This document shows positions 1 to 9,066 of a stretch of 60,988 nucleotides of DNA, one piece after another. Location: assembly GCA_947175635.1 (NCBI GenBank), contig CAMWNM010000009.1:1-60988 (forward strand), read 5' to 3'. Origin of the DNA: an uncultured Bacteroidales bacterium (GTDB taxonomy: Bacteria; Bacteroidota; Bacteroidia; Bacteroidales; P3). The notes beneath the pieces were generated by a model. It ran no database searches. It saw nothing but the letters and a program-made list of their open reading frames with translations, and was not told the DNA's origin. Both the position numbers and the translations under genes were made by a program. Positions within the stretch are counted from its first letter, which is position 1. Every line of letters begins with the position of its first letter.

Positions 1-62
1 CGCAGAAGCCAAGCTTGCTTGGATTATGCCATGGCGAGAAAACGTCGGATGAAATCCAACGT

Positions 63-1082
63 TTATTCAACAATCACGTTCCAACCGTGCTTATCTTCCA
101 TTTCACCTTCCTGAATCGCACGGAGAGCCTTGTACAGTTTGGTGGAAACAGGACCGGCCTCAGTACCGTTGCCAACAGCGAACTCATGCCCCGTGGCACG
201 GTCAACGATTTTGCTGATAGGCGAAATAACGGCAGCCGTACCGCAGGCTCCGATTTCATCGAACGTGGAAAGTTCCTCTTCGGCAACCGGACGACGTTCC
301 ACTTCCATACCCATATCCTTTGCAATCTGCTGCAGACTCATATTGGTAATGGAACGCAGGATGGAGTTGGAGTCGGGCGTGATGTATTTGTTGCCCTTGA
401 TGGCAAAGAAGTTGGCCGGACCGGCTTCATCGATATACTTATGTTCTTTGGCATCGAGGAACAATACGGTGGAGAAACCTTCTTCGTGCGCACGTTCGCT
501 GGCACGCAAGGATGCGGCATAGTTACCGCCCACCTTGAAAAGACCTGTACCAAGAGGCGCCACACGGTCGTAGTCTTTCACGATCTGCATGGGAACAGGC
601 TTGAAGCCCGACTTGAAGTAAGGCCCCACCGGACCGCCGAACACCACGAATGTATATTCCTTAGCCGGCTTAACGCCCACTTCGGCCCCCGAGCCGATAA
701 GAAGCGGCCGCAAGTAGAAAGATGCGCCCATTCCGTAAGGAGGAATGTATTTCTCATTGAGTTTGACCACTTTCTTGCAGGCCTCGATAAACAATTCGGT
801 GGGAACCGGCTGCATCAGGATGCCGTTGGCCGACAGAAGAAGACGTTTGGCATTTTCATCGGGACGGAACATCCTTATTTTACCGTCTTTTCCCCTGAAG
901 GCTTTCAAACCTTCAAAAGCTTCCTGACCGTAGTGCAAACAGGTGGCGGCCATATGGAGGTTCAGCATTTCATCTTGATGAACGTCCAAGTCGCTCCATT
1001 TGCCGTCTTTGTAGTAGGCACGCACGTTGTAATCGGTCTTGTAATAACCGAAAGGTAGGTTTTTCCAATCGATTTCGCTCAT
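63..1082 (-). CDS. ilvE: Branched-chain amino acid aminotransferase
   Basis: Class IV PLP-dependent aminotransferase, 339 aa, the usual length for the bacterial and mitochondrial type BCAT. It interconverts leucine, isoleucine and valine with their 2-oxo acids, using glutamate and 2-oxoglutarate, in the cytoplasm. The PLP-lysine region reads GTGLFKVGGNYAAS, which matches the family signature, and a GGPVGPYF segment lies upstream of it. The start MSEIDWKNLPFGYY is typical of the family and is preceded by an AT-rich leader. It is the last minus-strand gene at the left edge. A near-consensus -7 box (TATCTTCG on the minus strand, 1151-1158) suggests its own promoter, although it is codirectional with the metallopeptidase gene upstream. 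The 62 bases beyond its stop hold nothing I can assign. Confidence 0.95.
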   Translation of the reverse strand: MSEIDWKNLPFGYYKTDYNVRAYYKDGKWSDLDVHQDEMLNLHMAATCLHYGQEAFEGLKAFRGKDGKIRMFRPDENAKRLLLSANGILMQPVPTELFIEACKKVVKLNEKYIPPYGMGASFYLRPLLIGSGAEVGVKPAKEYTFVVFGGPVGPYFKSGFKPVPMQIVKDYDRVAPLGTGLFKVGGNYAASLRASERAHEEGFSTVLFLDAKEHKYIDEAGPANFFAIKGNKYITPDSNSILRSITNMSLQQIAKDMGMEVERRPVAEEELSTFDEIGACGTAAVISPISKIVDRATGHEFAVGNGTEAGPVSTKLYKALRAIQEGEMEDKHGWNVIVE

Positions 1083-1207
1083 GGTTTTATATTTTTTAGA
1101 TTGATTTTAACATTATTGGAATAAACAGGATGCCCTGCCATTTTCGAGTGCGAAGATAGCAACAATTTCGATACCCCGTCTCATTGGCCCGGAACAGACA
1201 GCATGGC

Positions 1208-1918
1208 TCAATCCCGCCGACCGAGAAAGATCATGATATAGTAAAGCAAAGTTGCCAAAGAGGTCAGAGCGGCAATCACATAGGTATAGGCCGCCGTACG
1301 CAAGGCACTGCAAGCCATAGGCCGGGTCTCCACGGTGGCGATCTGCGTGCTGTCGAGCCATGCGATGGCCCGGCGGCTGGCATCTATTTCCACCGGGAGG
1401 GTGATAAAGGTGAACAAGGTGGTGAGCGCAAACAGACAAATGCCGAAAAGCAAGAGGGATGGCGTGGTTTCCACCAACAGCACCCCTGCCAGCAAAATCC
1501 ACATCACGATACGGTCAACCGCACTCACGAATGGAACCAATGCTGAACGCATGCTGAGCCAGGCATAGGCCGTTGCGTGTTGAACCGCATGGCCGCATTC
1601 GTGAGCCGCCACGGCGGCGGCCGAGATATTGTTGCCGTAATAAACGTCTTTGCTCAGATTAACCGTCCGCTTGGCAGGATTGTAGTGGTCGGTAAGCATC
1701 CCGGGAATACATACCACACTCACATCCCGTATCCCGTTGTCCCGTAACATTTGTTCAGCCACATCCCTACCCGTCATTTCGCCAGGAAGCAAAACTTTCG
1801 AATATTTCCTGAACTTGCTTTTAAGTGAAGTCTGCACAGCCAGACTCAATATCATCAAGGCGATGAAAATAACCCAAATCATCGGAATCCCTGCTTCGGG
1901 ATTTACATACAGCATCAT
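1208..1918 (-). CDS. YugP-type membrane zinc metallopeptidase
   Basis: 236-aa membrane protein of the YugP / zinc metallopeptidase 2 family. An N-terminal hydrophobic helix (about residues 12-30) is followed by a short soluble part, then the zinc-binding HECGH motif within AAHECGHAVQHA, and two or three hydrophobic helices in the C-terminal half. The family is predicted to cleave membrane or membrane-proximal proteins, but the natural substrate is generally unknown. The gene sits 20 bases downstream of cysS and is probably cotranscribed with it. The family call rests on the motif plus topology and is firm; the biological role is not. Confidence 0.85.
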   Translation of the reverse strand: MMLYVNPEAGIPMIWVIFIALMILSLAVQTSLKSKFRKYSKVLLPGEMTGRDVAEQMLRDNGIRDVSVVCIPGMLTDHYNPAKRTVNLSKDVYYGNNISAAAVAAHECGHAVQHATAYAWLSMRSALVPFVSAVDRIVMWILLAGVLLVETTPSLLLFGICLFALTTLFTFITLPVEIDASRRAIAWLDSTQIATVETRPMACSALRTAAYTYVIAALTSLATLLYYIMIFLGRRD

Positions 1919-1938
1919 ATCTCTACTTTTTTAAGTTA

Positions 1939-3432
1939 TCACTCAACCGTCCAGGCAGCGCCTTCCTTACCGTCCATCACCGAAATGCCGATCTTTTTCA
2001 GCTCATCGCGAATCAAGTCGGAGGTTGCGAAATCTTTGGCCGCCTTTGCCTTTGCACGGATATCCAGCACAATATCCATCACGCCGGTCAACCGGTCGGC
2101 CGATTTATCTCCACCCGCCTGCGTTTGCAAACCCAATATCCGTTCCACAAACACCTCGTACAAATTCTTTGCCACGGCGATATCTTCCGCCGTAAACTCC
2201 GACTTATTGTCAGCCGAAGCATTTACCGTTTTAAGCACATCGAAAAGATGCGAGATCAGAACAGGGGTATTGAAGTCATCGTCCATGGCCGCATAACACT
2301 TGTTGCGGATATCCGACAAAAAGTCCCTTACGCCCGATGTTGTTGCAGGTTTTACCCGATCCAAAGCCGTTTTCATCTGCAAGAGCCGTTGCAAGCCTTT
2401 TTCGGCCGAGATCAAAGCCTCGTTGCTGAAATCGAGCGTGCTGCGATAATGTGCCTGAAGAATGAAGAATCGTATCGTCATCGGTTCATAGGCCTGTTGC
2501 AGCGCTTCATGCTTACCGGTAAAAAACTCTTCCAAGGTGATGAAATTGCCCAACGACTTACCCATCTTCTTGCCATTGACCGTAATCATATTGTTGTGCA
2601 ACCAGTAACGGCAAGGTTCTTTTCCGAAAGCGGCGTTCGATTGAGCTATTTCGGCTTCATGATGAGGAAACATCAAATCCATGCCTCCTCCGTGAATGTC
2701 AAAAGGCATACCGAGATATTTCTGCGACATGGCCGTACATTCGGTATGCCAACCGGGAAAACCGTCGCTCCAAGGTGAAGGCCAACGCATGATATGTTCG
2801 GGCTGCGCCTTTTTCCAGAGGGCGAAATCGGCCGCATTCCTTTTTTCATCCTGAGAAGCCAGGTTGTCCCGGGTGGTGGCCATCAGTTCCTCCAGCACCC
2901 TGCCTGAAAGTTTTCCGTAAGGGAACCGGCGGTTGTATTCCATCACGTCGAAATATACCGAACCGTTGATTTCATACGCCATACCAGTTTCCAATATCTT
3001 TTTTATCAGTTCTATCTGCTCGATGATATGCCCCGAAGCCAGAGGCTCGATAGAAGGTCTCTCCACCCCCATCTTGTCCATAAAAAAGTGGTAACGGTTG
3101 GTGTAATGTTGCGCCACCTCCATCGGTTCAAGTTGTTCCAGCCTGGCTTTTTTGGCAATCTTATCCTCTCCTTGATCGGCATCGTGTTCCAAATGTCCGA
3201 CATCGGTGATATTGCGCACATAACGCACCTTATAGCCAAGATGTCCGAGATAACGGAAAACAATATCGAACGTTACCGCAGATCGGGCATGTCCCAAATG
3301 CGGGTCACCGTAAACGGTAGGACCGCACACATACATACCCACCAAGGGCGCATGCAGGGGTTCGAACACTTCTTTTTTACGCGTGATCGTGTTGGTGACG
3401 CACAGATTGTGTTTCCGAATGTTTGTTTCCAT
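1939..3432 (-). CDS. cysS: Cysteinyl-tRNA synthetase
   Basis: Class I aminoacyl-tRNA synthetase that charges tRNA-Cys. The N-terminus carries the zinc-ligand cysteine and HIGH-type motif in [16 protein letters not shown], and the KMSKS-type loop reads [10 protein letters not shown]. From the chosen ATG (3432, [10 protein letters not shown]) it is 497 aa, as expected for the family. The frame stays open for about 110 further codons upstream, but that stretch overlaps the LolE-type gene, so it is rejected. An ATG at 3459 (MKFEIRTT) is a possible alternative. The gene lies 70 bases downstream of the LolE-type permease in a minus-strand series with rbfA, and 20 bases upstream of the metallopeptidase. 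Confidence 0.95.
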   Translation of the reverse strand: METNIRKHNLCVTNTITRKKEVFEPLHAPLVGMYVCGPTVYGDPHLGHARSAVTFDIVFRYLGHLGYKVRYVRNITDVGHLEHDADQGEDKIAKKARLEQLEPMEVAQHYTNRYHFFMDKMGVERPSIEPLASGHIIEQIELIKKILETGMAYEINGSVYFDVMEYNRRFPYGKLSGRVLEELMATTRDNLASQDEKRNAADFALWKKAQPEHIMRWPSPWSDGFPGWHTECTAMSQKYLGMPFDIHGGGMDLMFPHHEAEIAQSNAAFGKEPCRYWLHNNMITVNGKKMGKSLGNFITLEEFFTGKHEALQQAYEPMTIRFFILQAHYRSTLDFSNEALISAEKGLQRLLQMKTALDRVKPATTSGVRDFLSDIRNKCYAAMDDDFNTPVLISHLFDVLKTVNASADNKSEFTAEDIAVAKNLYEVFVERILGLQTQAGGDKSADRLTGVMDIVLDIRAKAKAAKDFATSDLIRDELKKIGISVMDGKEGAAWTVE

Positions 3433-3502
3433 AATCGTAGTCCGTATTTCAAACTTCATGTACCGCGGATGCCCAACAACCGCAACTACACGAACATTTT
3501 CG

Positions 3503-4747
3503 CTATTCTTTTCCTGTCGGTGCCTGAGCGAAAGCCTCCACCTGACCGAGCGGCAATGCCGAGGAAAGCATGCCGATGGCCATGCCCACGCTCCATACCA
3601 ACAACACATCGGCTCCCTGCCAATACACAGGATAGGCATCCGTGATATAATTACCCGATCCGCCCCCCAGTTTGACCCAACCGAAATACTGTTGCCCGAA
3701 CGCAAGCAAACTTCCCAGAACGAGTCCGGAAAGCGTTCCCCACCAGGTAACCAACAGGCCATTGCCGAAAAACACCTGCCGCAAGTGCCGCCGGCGCATT
3801 CCCATACCGGCCAGGATGGCTATATCGCGTCGTTTCTCATACATCAGCAACATCTGGTTGGCCACCATCGTAAAGGTTGCGATCAACATCACAAAGGCAA
3901 ACACAGCCACTACTATCAGTTTCTCGGCCTTCATGCTCTTGAACATGGTTTGCTGCTGTTCCATGCGGTCCTTCACCAAGAAACCGGCATCCAGCACCCG
4001 CTTGAGGTTTTCCTTCGTCTTTTTCTCCCCCACGGCCGGATCCACCCTTACCTCTATGGCCGACAACTTACCGTCCGCATTAAATACAGAGCGGGCAAAT
4101 CCCAGACTGCAAAAAAGATACTGGTTATCGTACTCGGGAATCGAACTGAAGAGGCCCGACGGATACACCGCAAAAGACGACACCGATTGTGCCATGGCAA
4201 AAGGACTGTCGAGCAAGCGGGCATCCACCGCATATAACGAACAGGCTTCGGCATGCGAAGGCGGAATCTGCATCTGGGCAAACACCCCGCCTCCCATCAA
4301 TACCAAAGCCGCCGATTCGTCATAGTCGAGATTGTAACGCCCCGAATATATCTGTGCGGCGATATCCGAAACTTCCGTAAAGCCTGTATCCACACCTTTA
4401 AGCTTCACCATGCAGTTCTGCCCGTCATAGGCAAGCAAAGCCTGATCCTGCAAGACACCCGATGCTGCTTTGACACCTTCGGTGCGCCACACGGTCTCCA
4501 ACCATTCGCCAGCCTCGAAAAACTTTCCGGCAGCCGCTTCTATCCTCAATTCGGAATCCACCCCCCAGAAACGGTCCGCCACAAACCGGTTCATACCGTT
4601 CATGACCGACAATATCAACACCATCGCCGCCGTGCTGACAGCAATGCTCAATACCGCCACCCGTCCGATAAGGCTCACCAAGGGACTTTTTCCGGCGCGG
4701 AAATAACGTGCGGCGATAAAAAAAGGAAGTTTAACGGCGGTCGACAT
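3503..4747 (-). CDS. LolC/LolE-type ABC transporter permease (FtsX/MacB fold)
   Basis: 414-aa inner-membrane permease with the four-helix MacB/FtsX plan: one transmembrane helix near residues 20-45 ([24 protein letters not shown]), a large periplasmic domain, and three helices at the C-terminus (about 270-400). It starts [16 protein letters not shown], a typical opening for the LolE-like proteins that extract lipoproteins from the inner membrane for transfer to the outer membrane. No ATPase partner gene is adjacent, so the LolD-like subunit must be encoded elsewhere. It lies 23 bases after rbfA in the same transcriptional unit. Assignment to lipoprotein release rather than another MacB-type process is by resemblance only. 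Confidence 0.8.
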   Translation of the reverse strand: MSTAVKLPFFIAARYFRAGKSPLVSLIGRVAVLSIAVSTAAMVLILSVMNGMNRFVADRFWGVDSELRIEAAAGKFFEAGEWLETVWRTEGVKAASGVLQDQALLAYDGQNCMVKLKGVDTGFTEVSDIAAQIYSGRYNLDYDESAALVLMGGGVFAQMQIPPSHAEACSLYAVDARLLDSPFAMAQSVSSFAVYPSGLFSSIPEYDNQYLFCSLGFARSVFNADGKLSAIEVRVDPAVGEKKTKENLKRVLDAGFLVKDRMEQQQTMFKSMKAEKLIVVAVFAFVMLIATFTMVANQMLLMYEKRRDIAILAGMGMRRRHLRQVFFGNGLLVTWWGTLSGLVLGSLLAFGQQYFGWVKLGGGSGNYITDAYPVYWQGADVLLVWSVGMAIGMLSSALPLGQVEAFAQAPTGKE

Positions 4748-4770
4748 ATTCTTGCCTGTTGTAAAGCGTT

Positions 4771-5109
4771 CTATTGCATTAAAAGCTGTTCGATACGCTC
4801 CACTCTGTCCAAAGTGTCGTCGATAAAGAACTCCAAACGCGGCACAATGCGCAACTGGTTCTTAATCCGTTGCCCCAGAAGACCCCGGATTTCAGCCGTC
4901 TTTGCCTTGATCTTCTTCAAAGTGGCCGCTTTATCGCTGTCCGGAAACAAACTCAGATTCACCCGCGCCACCGACATATCGGGCGTAATACGGATAAACG
5001 TCACCGTCATCATGATTCCCGGGAAATAGGGCTGCATCTCCAGCCTGAATATCTCGCCCAGCTCTCTCTGCAAAAGCCGGTTCACTTTCTGTTGTCTGCT
5101 GCTGTCCAT
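4771..5109 (-). CDS. rbfA: Ribosome-binding factor A
   Basis: 112-aa KH-fold protein that helps mature the 30S subunit, acting near the 16S rRNA 5' helix. The start MDSSRQQKVNRLLQRELGEIF and the segment MTVTFIRITPDMSVARVNLSLFP fit RbfA, as does the length. It heads the minus-strand series rbfA, LolE-type permease, cysS, metallopeptidase. A perfect -7 box (TATCTTTG on the minus strand, 5115-5122) ends only 5 nt before the ATG, so the mRNA may start at or very near the start codon. Upstream is a divergent 138-bp gap shared with the Rieske-like lipoprotein gene. Confidence 0.92.
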   Translation of the reverse strand: MDSSRQQKVNRLLQRELGEIFRLEMQPYFPGIMMTVTFIRITPDMSVARVNLSLFPDSDKAATLKKIKAKTAEIRGLLGQRIKNQLRIVPRLEFFIDDTLDRVERIEQLLMQ

Positions 5110-5114
5110 ACCGA

Positions 5115-5122
5115 CAAAGATA
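5115..5122 (-). promoter_or_regulatory. -7 promoter box of rbfA
   Basis: The minus strand reads TATCTTTG, an exact TAnnTTTG match to the Bacteroidota housekeeping -7 element. It ends 5 nt before the rbfA ATG. No clear -33 TTG is visible at the usual 19-21 nt distance. The position implies a leaderless or nearly leaderless transcript. Confidence 0.5.
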
Positions 5123-5210
5123 CAGCAAGTTTCTCATTCCGCCACACCCCGCCCACCGCCGGCAGCAACCCGAACAACAGGAGGGTGAAAGCACACGATG
5201 AAAATCGGTA

Positions 5211-5241
5211 TTCCGAATTAAGTCAGAAATATGTACTTTTA
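5211..5241 (+). promoter_or_regulatory. Putative promoter of the Rieske-like lipoprotein gene
   Basis: TTCC (5211-5214), a 19-nt spacer, then TACTTTTA (5234-5241), which is 7 of 8 matches to TAnnTTTG. The box ends 6 nt before the ATG at 5248, so the transcript would begin at or just before the start codon. The -33 part is weak. Confidence 0.4.
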
Positions 5242-5247
5242 CGGGCA

Positions 5248-5700
5248 ATGAAAAAACGCCATCTATCCGTCTTGATCCGTTTGGTTCTTGCCGCGATGCT
5301 CTCCTTGGAGTGTCTCGCTTCCTGCAGAAACCAGATCAGCCACGGCAATATTCCGGAGGTAACCGTCAACTTCAAGGTTTACCCCTATGCCTGGGACAAC
5401 ACGCTGTTGGTTGCCGGCAGTTTCAAATATTTCCCTTGGGGATATATGGGCGTCTGCATCTACCATATAGGATATATGGATGAAGAATACGTAGCCTTTG
5501 AACAAGCCTGTCCTCTGGACTGGGAAGATGGCTGCATGGTGGAATACGACCGAGAGACAGACCGCATGATCGGCAACCGATGCGGCTATGAATACAGTAG
5601 CTTCAACGGATACGGCTACAGCCCCGAGGTGCGCCGCTACGCCTTGCGCAAATACCACATCACTTATTTATCGGACGGTTCCTTTACCGTCTCCAACTGA
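5248..5700 (+). CDS. Lipoprotein with a degenerate Rieske-like C-terminal domain
   Basis: 150-aa predicted lipoprotein. A lipoprotein signal ends in LASC with Cys26 as the acylation site; this fixes the start at 5248, because the next Met lies inside the hydrophobic core. The C-terminal half resembles the small Rieske-like lipoproteins common in Bacteroidales: a first Cys pair in ACPLDWEDGC, then RCGYEYSSFNGYG, then a closing LRKYHITYLSDGSFTVSN. In true Rieske proteins the two boxes are CxH and CxxCHGS-like. Here the histidines and one Cys are absent, so a [2Fe-2S] cluster is unlikely and only the fold may remain. The fold call is inference from spacing and the final strands; function unknown. 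It is transcribed divergently from rbfA and 31 bases ahead of a secreted unknown. Confidence 0.7.
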   Translation: MKKRHLSVLIRLVLAAMLSLECLASCRNQISHGNIPEVTVNFKVYPYAWDNTLLVAGSFKYFPWGYMGVCIYHIGYMDEEYVAFEQACPLDWEDGCMVEYDRETDRMIGNRCGYEYSSFNGYGYSPEVRRYALRKYHITYLSDGSFTVSN

Positions 5701-5731
5701 TATCGAAAACAACGCATAAAAACACATCAAA

Positions 5732-6475
5732 ATGAAAACGAAGATTTTATTCGGAATCGTACTGGCATTCCTCCTCAGCCTGCATGTCAATGCAGCCAAC
5801 GGATTGGTTATGGGCGATCTGACCAAACGTCAGCAAGACAGCATCATCTTTGCCTTTCCCTATTGTATGCCCGGAACGGTGTATTTTAAAGACGGTTCTG
5901 TCAGCAATGCCAAACTCAACTACAACTATTACGACCCCCAGGTGCTTTTCAGAAACGACAAGCCCGAATCTCCCGAAGACACCCTCCGGCGCTTGGATAA
6001 TCTGAGCAACGTTCAACTTATCCTGATTGGAGAAAGAATGTTTGTTCCTGTACTCTCCGGCTTGGGCGAAGTGATTCTCAACAACCGGATCCGCCTTATC
6101 CTCAGCCGCAAGGTAAATATCGAGGAAAAGAAAACGGGAGCCTACGGAACGGGCGGCTCCACCTCCTCAATCCGAAGCGTATCGGGCATCAACAGCAACG
6201 GCACCAACAGCAGCGGTTATACCGGACAGACTTCATTCGCCAGCGTCGAATACGATTTTGCCAGCACTTCGGAACTCTCGATCGACAACCGGCTTTTCTT
6301 AATGAAAGACACCAAGCTGGTGCCGCTTACCAAAAAAAATCTTCTCAAAATGTTTCCCGGCGCCGCTGACTTCATCAACCGCTATTTGGAAGAACAGAAA
6401 CCTGCTTTGGACGACCCCGAGGCCATGAAGAACATGGTGAATTTGATCTATGCGAACGGGGGCGGACAAAAATAG
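5732..6475 (+). CDS. Secreted protein of unknown function
   Basis: 247 aa with a Sec signal peptide (MKTKILFGIVLAFLLSLHVNAANG, probable cleavage after VNA). The mature part has a segment GTVYFKDGSVSNAKLNYNYYD that resembles a small beta-rich module seen in several uncharacterised Bacteroidales secreted proteins, a low-complexity Gly/Ser/Asn/Thr linker (about residues 140-170), and a charged helical C-terminus. There are no cysteines outside the FPYCMP segment, no lipobox and no recognisable enzyme motif. It lies between the Rieske-like lipoprotein and the T9SS operon, but the por promoter begins right at its stop codon, so it is a separate unit. I do not know its function. Confidence 0.75.
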   Translation: MKTKILFGIVLAFLLSLHVNAANGLVMGDLTKRQQDSIIFAFPYCMPGTVYFKDGSVSNAKLNYNYYDPQVLFRNDKPESPEDTLRRLDNLSNVQLILIGERMFVPVLSGLGEVILNNRIRLILSRKVNIEEKKTGAYGTGGSTSSIRSVSGINSNGTNSSGYTGQTSFASVEYDFASTSELSIDNRLFLMKDTKLVPLTKKNLLKMFPGAADFINRYLEEQKPALDDPEAMKNMVNLIYANGGGQK

Positions 6476-6508
6476 TTTGGAAAAAATTATCGGATTTGAT
6501 TACCTTTG
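6476..6508 (+). promoter_or_regulatory. Promoter of the porPKLMN operon
   Basis: TTTG (6476-6479), a 21-nt spacer, and TACCTTTG (6501-6508): a perfect match to the Bacteroidota -33/-7 promoter. Transcription should begin near 6514. This excludes a TTG at 6506 as the porP start, because it lies inside the -7 box. The -33 box directly follows the stop codon of the preceding gene (6475). Confidence 0.75.
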
Positions 6509-6583
6509 CAGGATAGACTGCTTGCTTCTTTCCCGGAAACAGTCAGTCATACAAACATTTATATGCCAATAAAACAAGGGGGT

Positions 6584-7594
6584 ATGAACCGCCCCGCTTT
6601 TCTTTTGCGTGTTCGTACAAGGTGGCTTTTCCCCTTGAGACGGGCAAGATTATGGGTGGCAGCTGGCATATCACTCGTTTGTGCCGGTGTTCCCGCGCTC
6701 GGGCAACAGGAAGGGAACCAGTTGACCCAGTTTATGCTCAACACCTATTCGTACAATGCCGGTTTTGCCGGTATGTCGAACGGAATCGGGGTCTCGGCGC
6801 TTCACCGCCAGCAATGGTTGGGCATGGGCAAAGGCACAGATCAGAAGAGCGTGGCGCCCAACAGCACGTTTTTGTTGGCGGACATGCCCTTGAAGATACT
6901 CAAAGGCGGTATCGGTCTGGAAGTAGCCTCTTTCAACGCGGCCTACTTCCGGGATATGATTGTGAAGGTAGGTTACGCTTATCACCTGCAAACCTCTTTC
7001 GGGCTTATCGGCCTGGGCGTGCGTGCGCAGTTGGAGTCGAGAGGGCTTGATTTCAGCAAATTCGATCCGGAGAACGCTTCGGATCGGATTTTGACCGGCA
7101 AGCAAGAGGAAAACGGAATATACGGAGATGTATCCGTGGGCTTTTATCTGGCGGGGAACGCCAACTATTTCGTGGGCGTGGGCATCAACAACCTTGTTTC
7201 CCACCGGAGCGAGAAGATAAGTTACCGCCCCACGCGGAAAATCGCCGTGAACGGGGGGTACACTTTCAGCCTGCCCTCTTTGCCCAAGGTGGAGTTTATG
7301 CCCACCGCCTATATAGAAACCGATTTTACCACGGTATCATGGAGCCTTGCGGCCATGGGAACGTTCAACAAACGGTTTTGGGCCGGGCTCTCCTACCGTT
7401 TTCAGGATGCCGTGTCTATTTTGGCCGGCATGAACATAGGGAAACTCAATATCGGGGTTTCCTACGACATAACGGCCTCGCCCTTTATCAAGGCATCCTC
7501 CATCGGAGGGGCCTTTGAAGTTTGCGTGAGGTACTGTTTCGGTTTGGAAGGAGAAAAAGTAAACACGGAATATAAAAACGCAAGATACCTGTAA
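6584..7594 (+). CDS. porP: PorP/SprF family type IX secretion outer-membrane protein
   Basis: About 336 aa from the ATG at 6584 (343 aa from the alternative ATG at 6563). The N-terminus is arginine-rich and then hydrophobic, ending near PALGQQ, consistent with a long Sec signal. The mature part is a predicted outer-membrane beta-barrel of the PorP/SprF family; conserved-looking segments include LTQFMLNTYSYNAGFAGM near the N-terminus, ALHRQQWLG, and GGAFEVCVRYCFG at the end. In Porphyromonas gingivalis PorP is required for type IX secretion and helps attach the PorK/N and PorE assembly to the outer membrane. It is first in the operon with porK, L, M and N, in the canonical order, which supports the name strongly. 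A G-run ends immediately before 6584 and is too close for normal ribosome binding, so the exact start is uncertain. Confidence 0.9.
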   Translation: MNRPAFLLRVRTRWLFPLRRARLWVAAGISLVCAGVPALGQQEGNQLTQFMLNTYSYNAGFAGMSNGIGVSALHRQQWLGMGKGTDQKSVAPNSTFLLADMPLKILKGGIGLEVASFNAAYFRDMIVKVGYAYHLQTSFGLIGLGVRAQLESRGLDFSKFDPENASDRILTGKQEENGIYGDVSVGFYLAGNANYFVGVGINNLVSHRSEKISYRPTRKIAVNGGYTFSLPSLPKVEFMPTAYIETDFTTVSWSLAAMGTFNKRFWAGLSYRFQDAVSILAGMNIGKLNIGVSYDITASPFIKASSIGGAFEVCVRYCFGLEGEKVNTEYKNARYL

Positions 7595-7634
7595 GGCGTC
7601 TTGCCTGAGTAGAACATTTTTAACCAAGCATACG

Positions 7635-9014
7635 ATGAAAAGAGTAGCGAATCTGTTGGATGTGCGAAATTTAACCGTTCTCGCCTTTGCGGCCGTTCTG
7701 TTGGGCAGCTGCAACAACGCGGGAAGCGGAGAGTTGGTAGGTGTACCCGGACGTAAGAGCGTGGGTACGCAGGTGCCTTTCGGCATGGTGTATGTGCCCG
7801 GAGGAAGTTTTGTCCTGGGGGCGGGCGGTTTCGACCCCTCCTATCAGATGCTCAATATCCGCACGGTAACCATCAGCGACTTCTTCATGGACGAGACGGA
7901 GATTACCAATAACGAATACCGTCAGTTCGTGGAATATGTCAAAGAGTATCACATCCGGAGACTTCTGGCGGAAAACGGCATCGACGGTTTCCAAATTGAA
8001 AGCGAGGACGAAGACGCCGAACCGGAAATCAACTGGAAGACCAAAATCAAAATGACGCCGGAAGTGAGCGAAGCGCTCGCTGAACTCTATCTGCCCGTTG
8101 AAGAACGCTTCGCAGGCAAGAAAGATATCGATGTGCGCAAATTGAATTACGAATACTGGTCTTACGACTACGCCTCCGCCGCACACAAAACGTGGGATAA
8201 CGACAACGACAACGCCATGCCCGACGACGGAGTGTATTACGGGGCTTTCGTCAGCCGTCCCCACGCGATGCGTTCCCGTCAGCAGTTTGTTCAAAAACAC
8301 GTGGTGAACGTATATCCCGACACCCTTTGCTGGATTTTCGACTGGTCGTATTCGTACAATGATCCGATGGTGGCCGGTTATTTCAACAGCCCCATGTACG
8401 ACAACTATCCTGTAGTGGGAGTTAACTGGAAACAGGCTGAAGCTTTCTGCAAATGGCGCAGCCAGTTATACAACAACGCACTCGAAGCCAAAGGTTATCC
8501 CGTCGCCCAGGAATTCAAGCTTCCTACCGAAGCGCAATGGGAATACGCGGCCCGAGGCGGCATCGACGTGAGTCCCTATCCCTGGGGGGGGAACTACGCC
8601 CGCAACATCAACGGCTGTCTGTTGGGCAACTTCAAGCCCGGACGTGGCGACTATGCGGCCGACGGTTCGCTCTACCCCTGCATTGTAGGACACTATGCCC
8701 CCAACGATTACGGCTTGTATGATATGATGGGCAACGTGGCCGAATGGTGTATCGACGCCTACGATGAGTCTATCGCCAACAACCACGACTTCAACCCCGC
8801 CTTTACCTACGATGCCCGCCCCGAAGACGGTATCGGTCTGAAAAGGAAAGTGATCAGAGGCGGTTCGTTCAAGGACTTTGCCGATATCTGCAAAGTGTAT
8901 TACCGTTCTTTTGAGTATCAGGATACGTGTAAGTCTTATGTAGGATTCCGTTGCATCCAGCCGATTCTGGCAAGCGGTTTGCTGCAAGGAGGAAGCGGCT
9001 CCAACGTATATTAA
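7635..9014 (+). CDS. porK: Type IX secretion ring lipoprotein PorK/GldK
   Basis: 459-aa lipoprotein with the lipobox LLGSC (acylated Cys26). The body has the formylglycine-generating enzyme (FGE-sulfatase) fold typical of GldK: VYVPGGSFVLGAGG near the start, ETEITNNEYRQF, VVGVNWKQAEAFCKWR, LPTEAQWEYAARGG, MMGNVAEWC, and a closing VIRGGSFKD ... YVGFRCI. In this family the fold is structural rather than catalytic. PorK combines with PorN to build the large periplasmic ring attached to the inner face of the outer membrane. It follows porP after 40 bases and precedes porL by 52. Compared with a bare FGE domain there is a charged insert (about residues 115-215), as expected for PorK. Confidence 0.95.
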   Translation: MKRVANLLDVRNLTVLAFAAVLLGSCNNAGSGELVGVPGRKSVGTQVPFGMVYVPGGSFVLGAGGFDPSYQMLNIRTVTISDFFMDETEITNNEYRQFVEYVKEYHIRRLLAENGIDGFQIESEDEDAEPEINWKTKIKMTPEVSEALAELYLPVEERFAGKKDIDVRKLNYEYWSYDYASAAHKTWDNDNDNAMPDDGVYYGAFVSRPHAMRSRQQFVQKHVVNVYPDTLCWIFDWSYSYNDPMVAGYFNSPMYDNYPVVGVNWKQAEAFCKWRSQLYNNALEAKGYPVAQEFKLPTEAQWEYAARGGIDVSPYPWGGNYARNINGCLLGNFKPGRGDYAADGSLYPCIVGHYAPNDYGLYDMMGNVAEWCIDAYDESIANNHDFNPAFTYDARPEDGIGLKRKVIRGGSFKDFADICKVYYRSFEYQDTCKSYVGFRCIQPILASGLLQGGSGSNVY

Positions 9015-9066
9015 TCCTCTCCCAAGATTTTTTTCAAAGACTTAAAAACGAAAATAAAAAAAGGAA

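Noticed and set aside
9-22. Short palindrome CCAAGC/GCTTGG at the left edge
   Set aside because: Six base pairs only, no T-run, and the surrounding 62 bases have no context to interpret it.
3433-3762. N-terminal extension of cysS
   Set aside because: It overlaps the LolE-type gene, and the family starts at the METNIRKH region.
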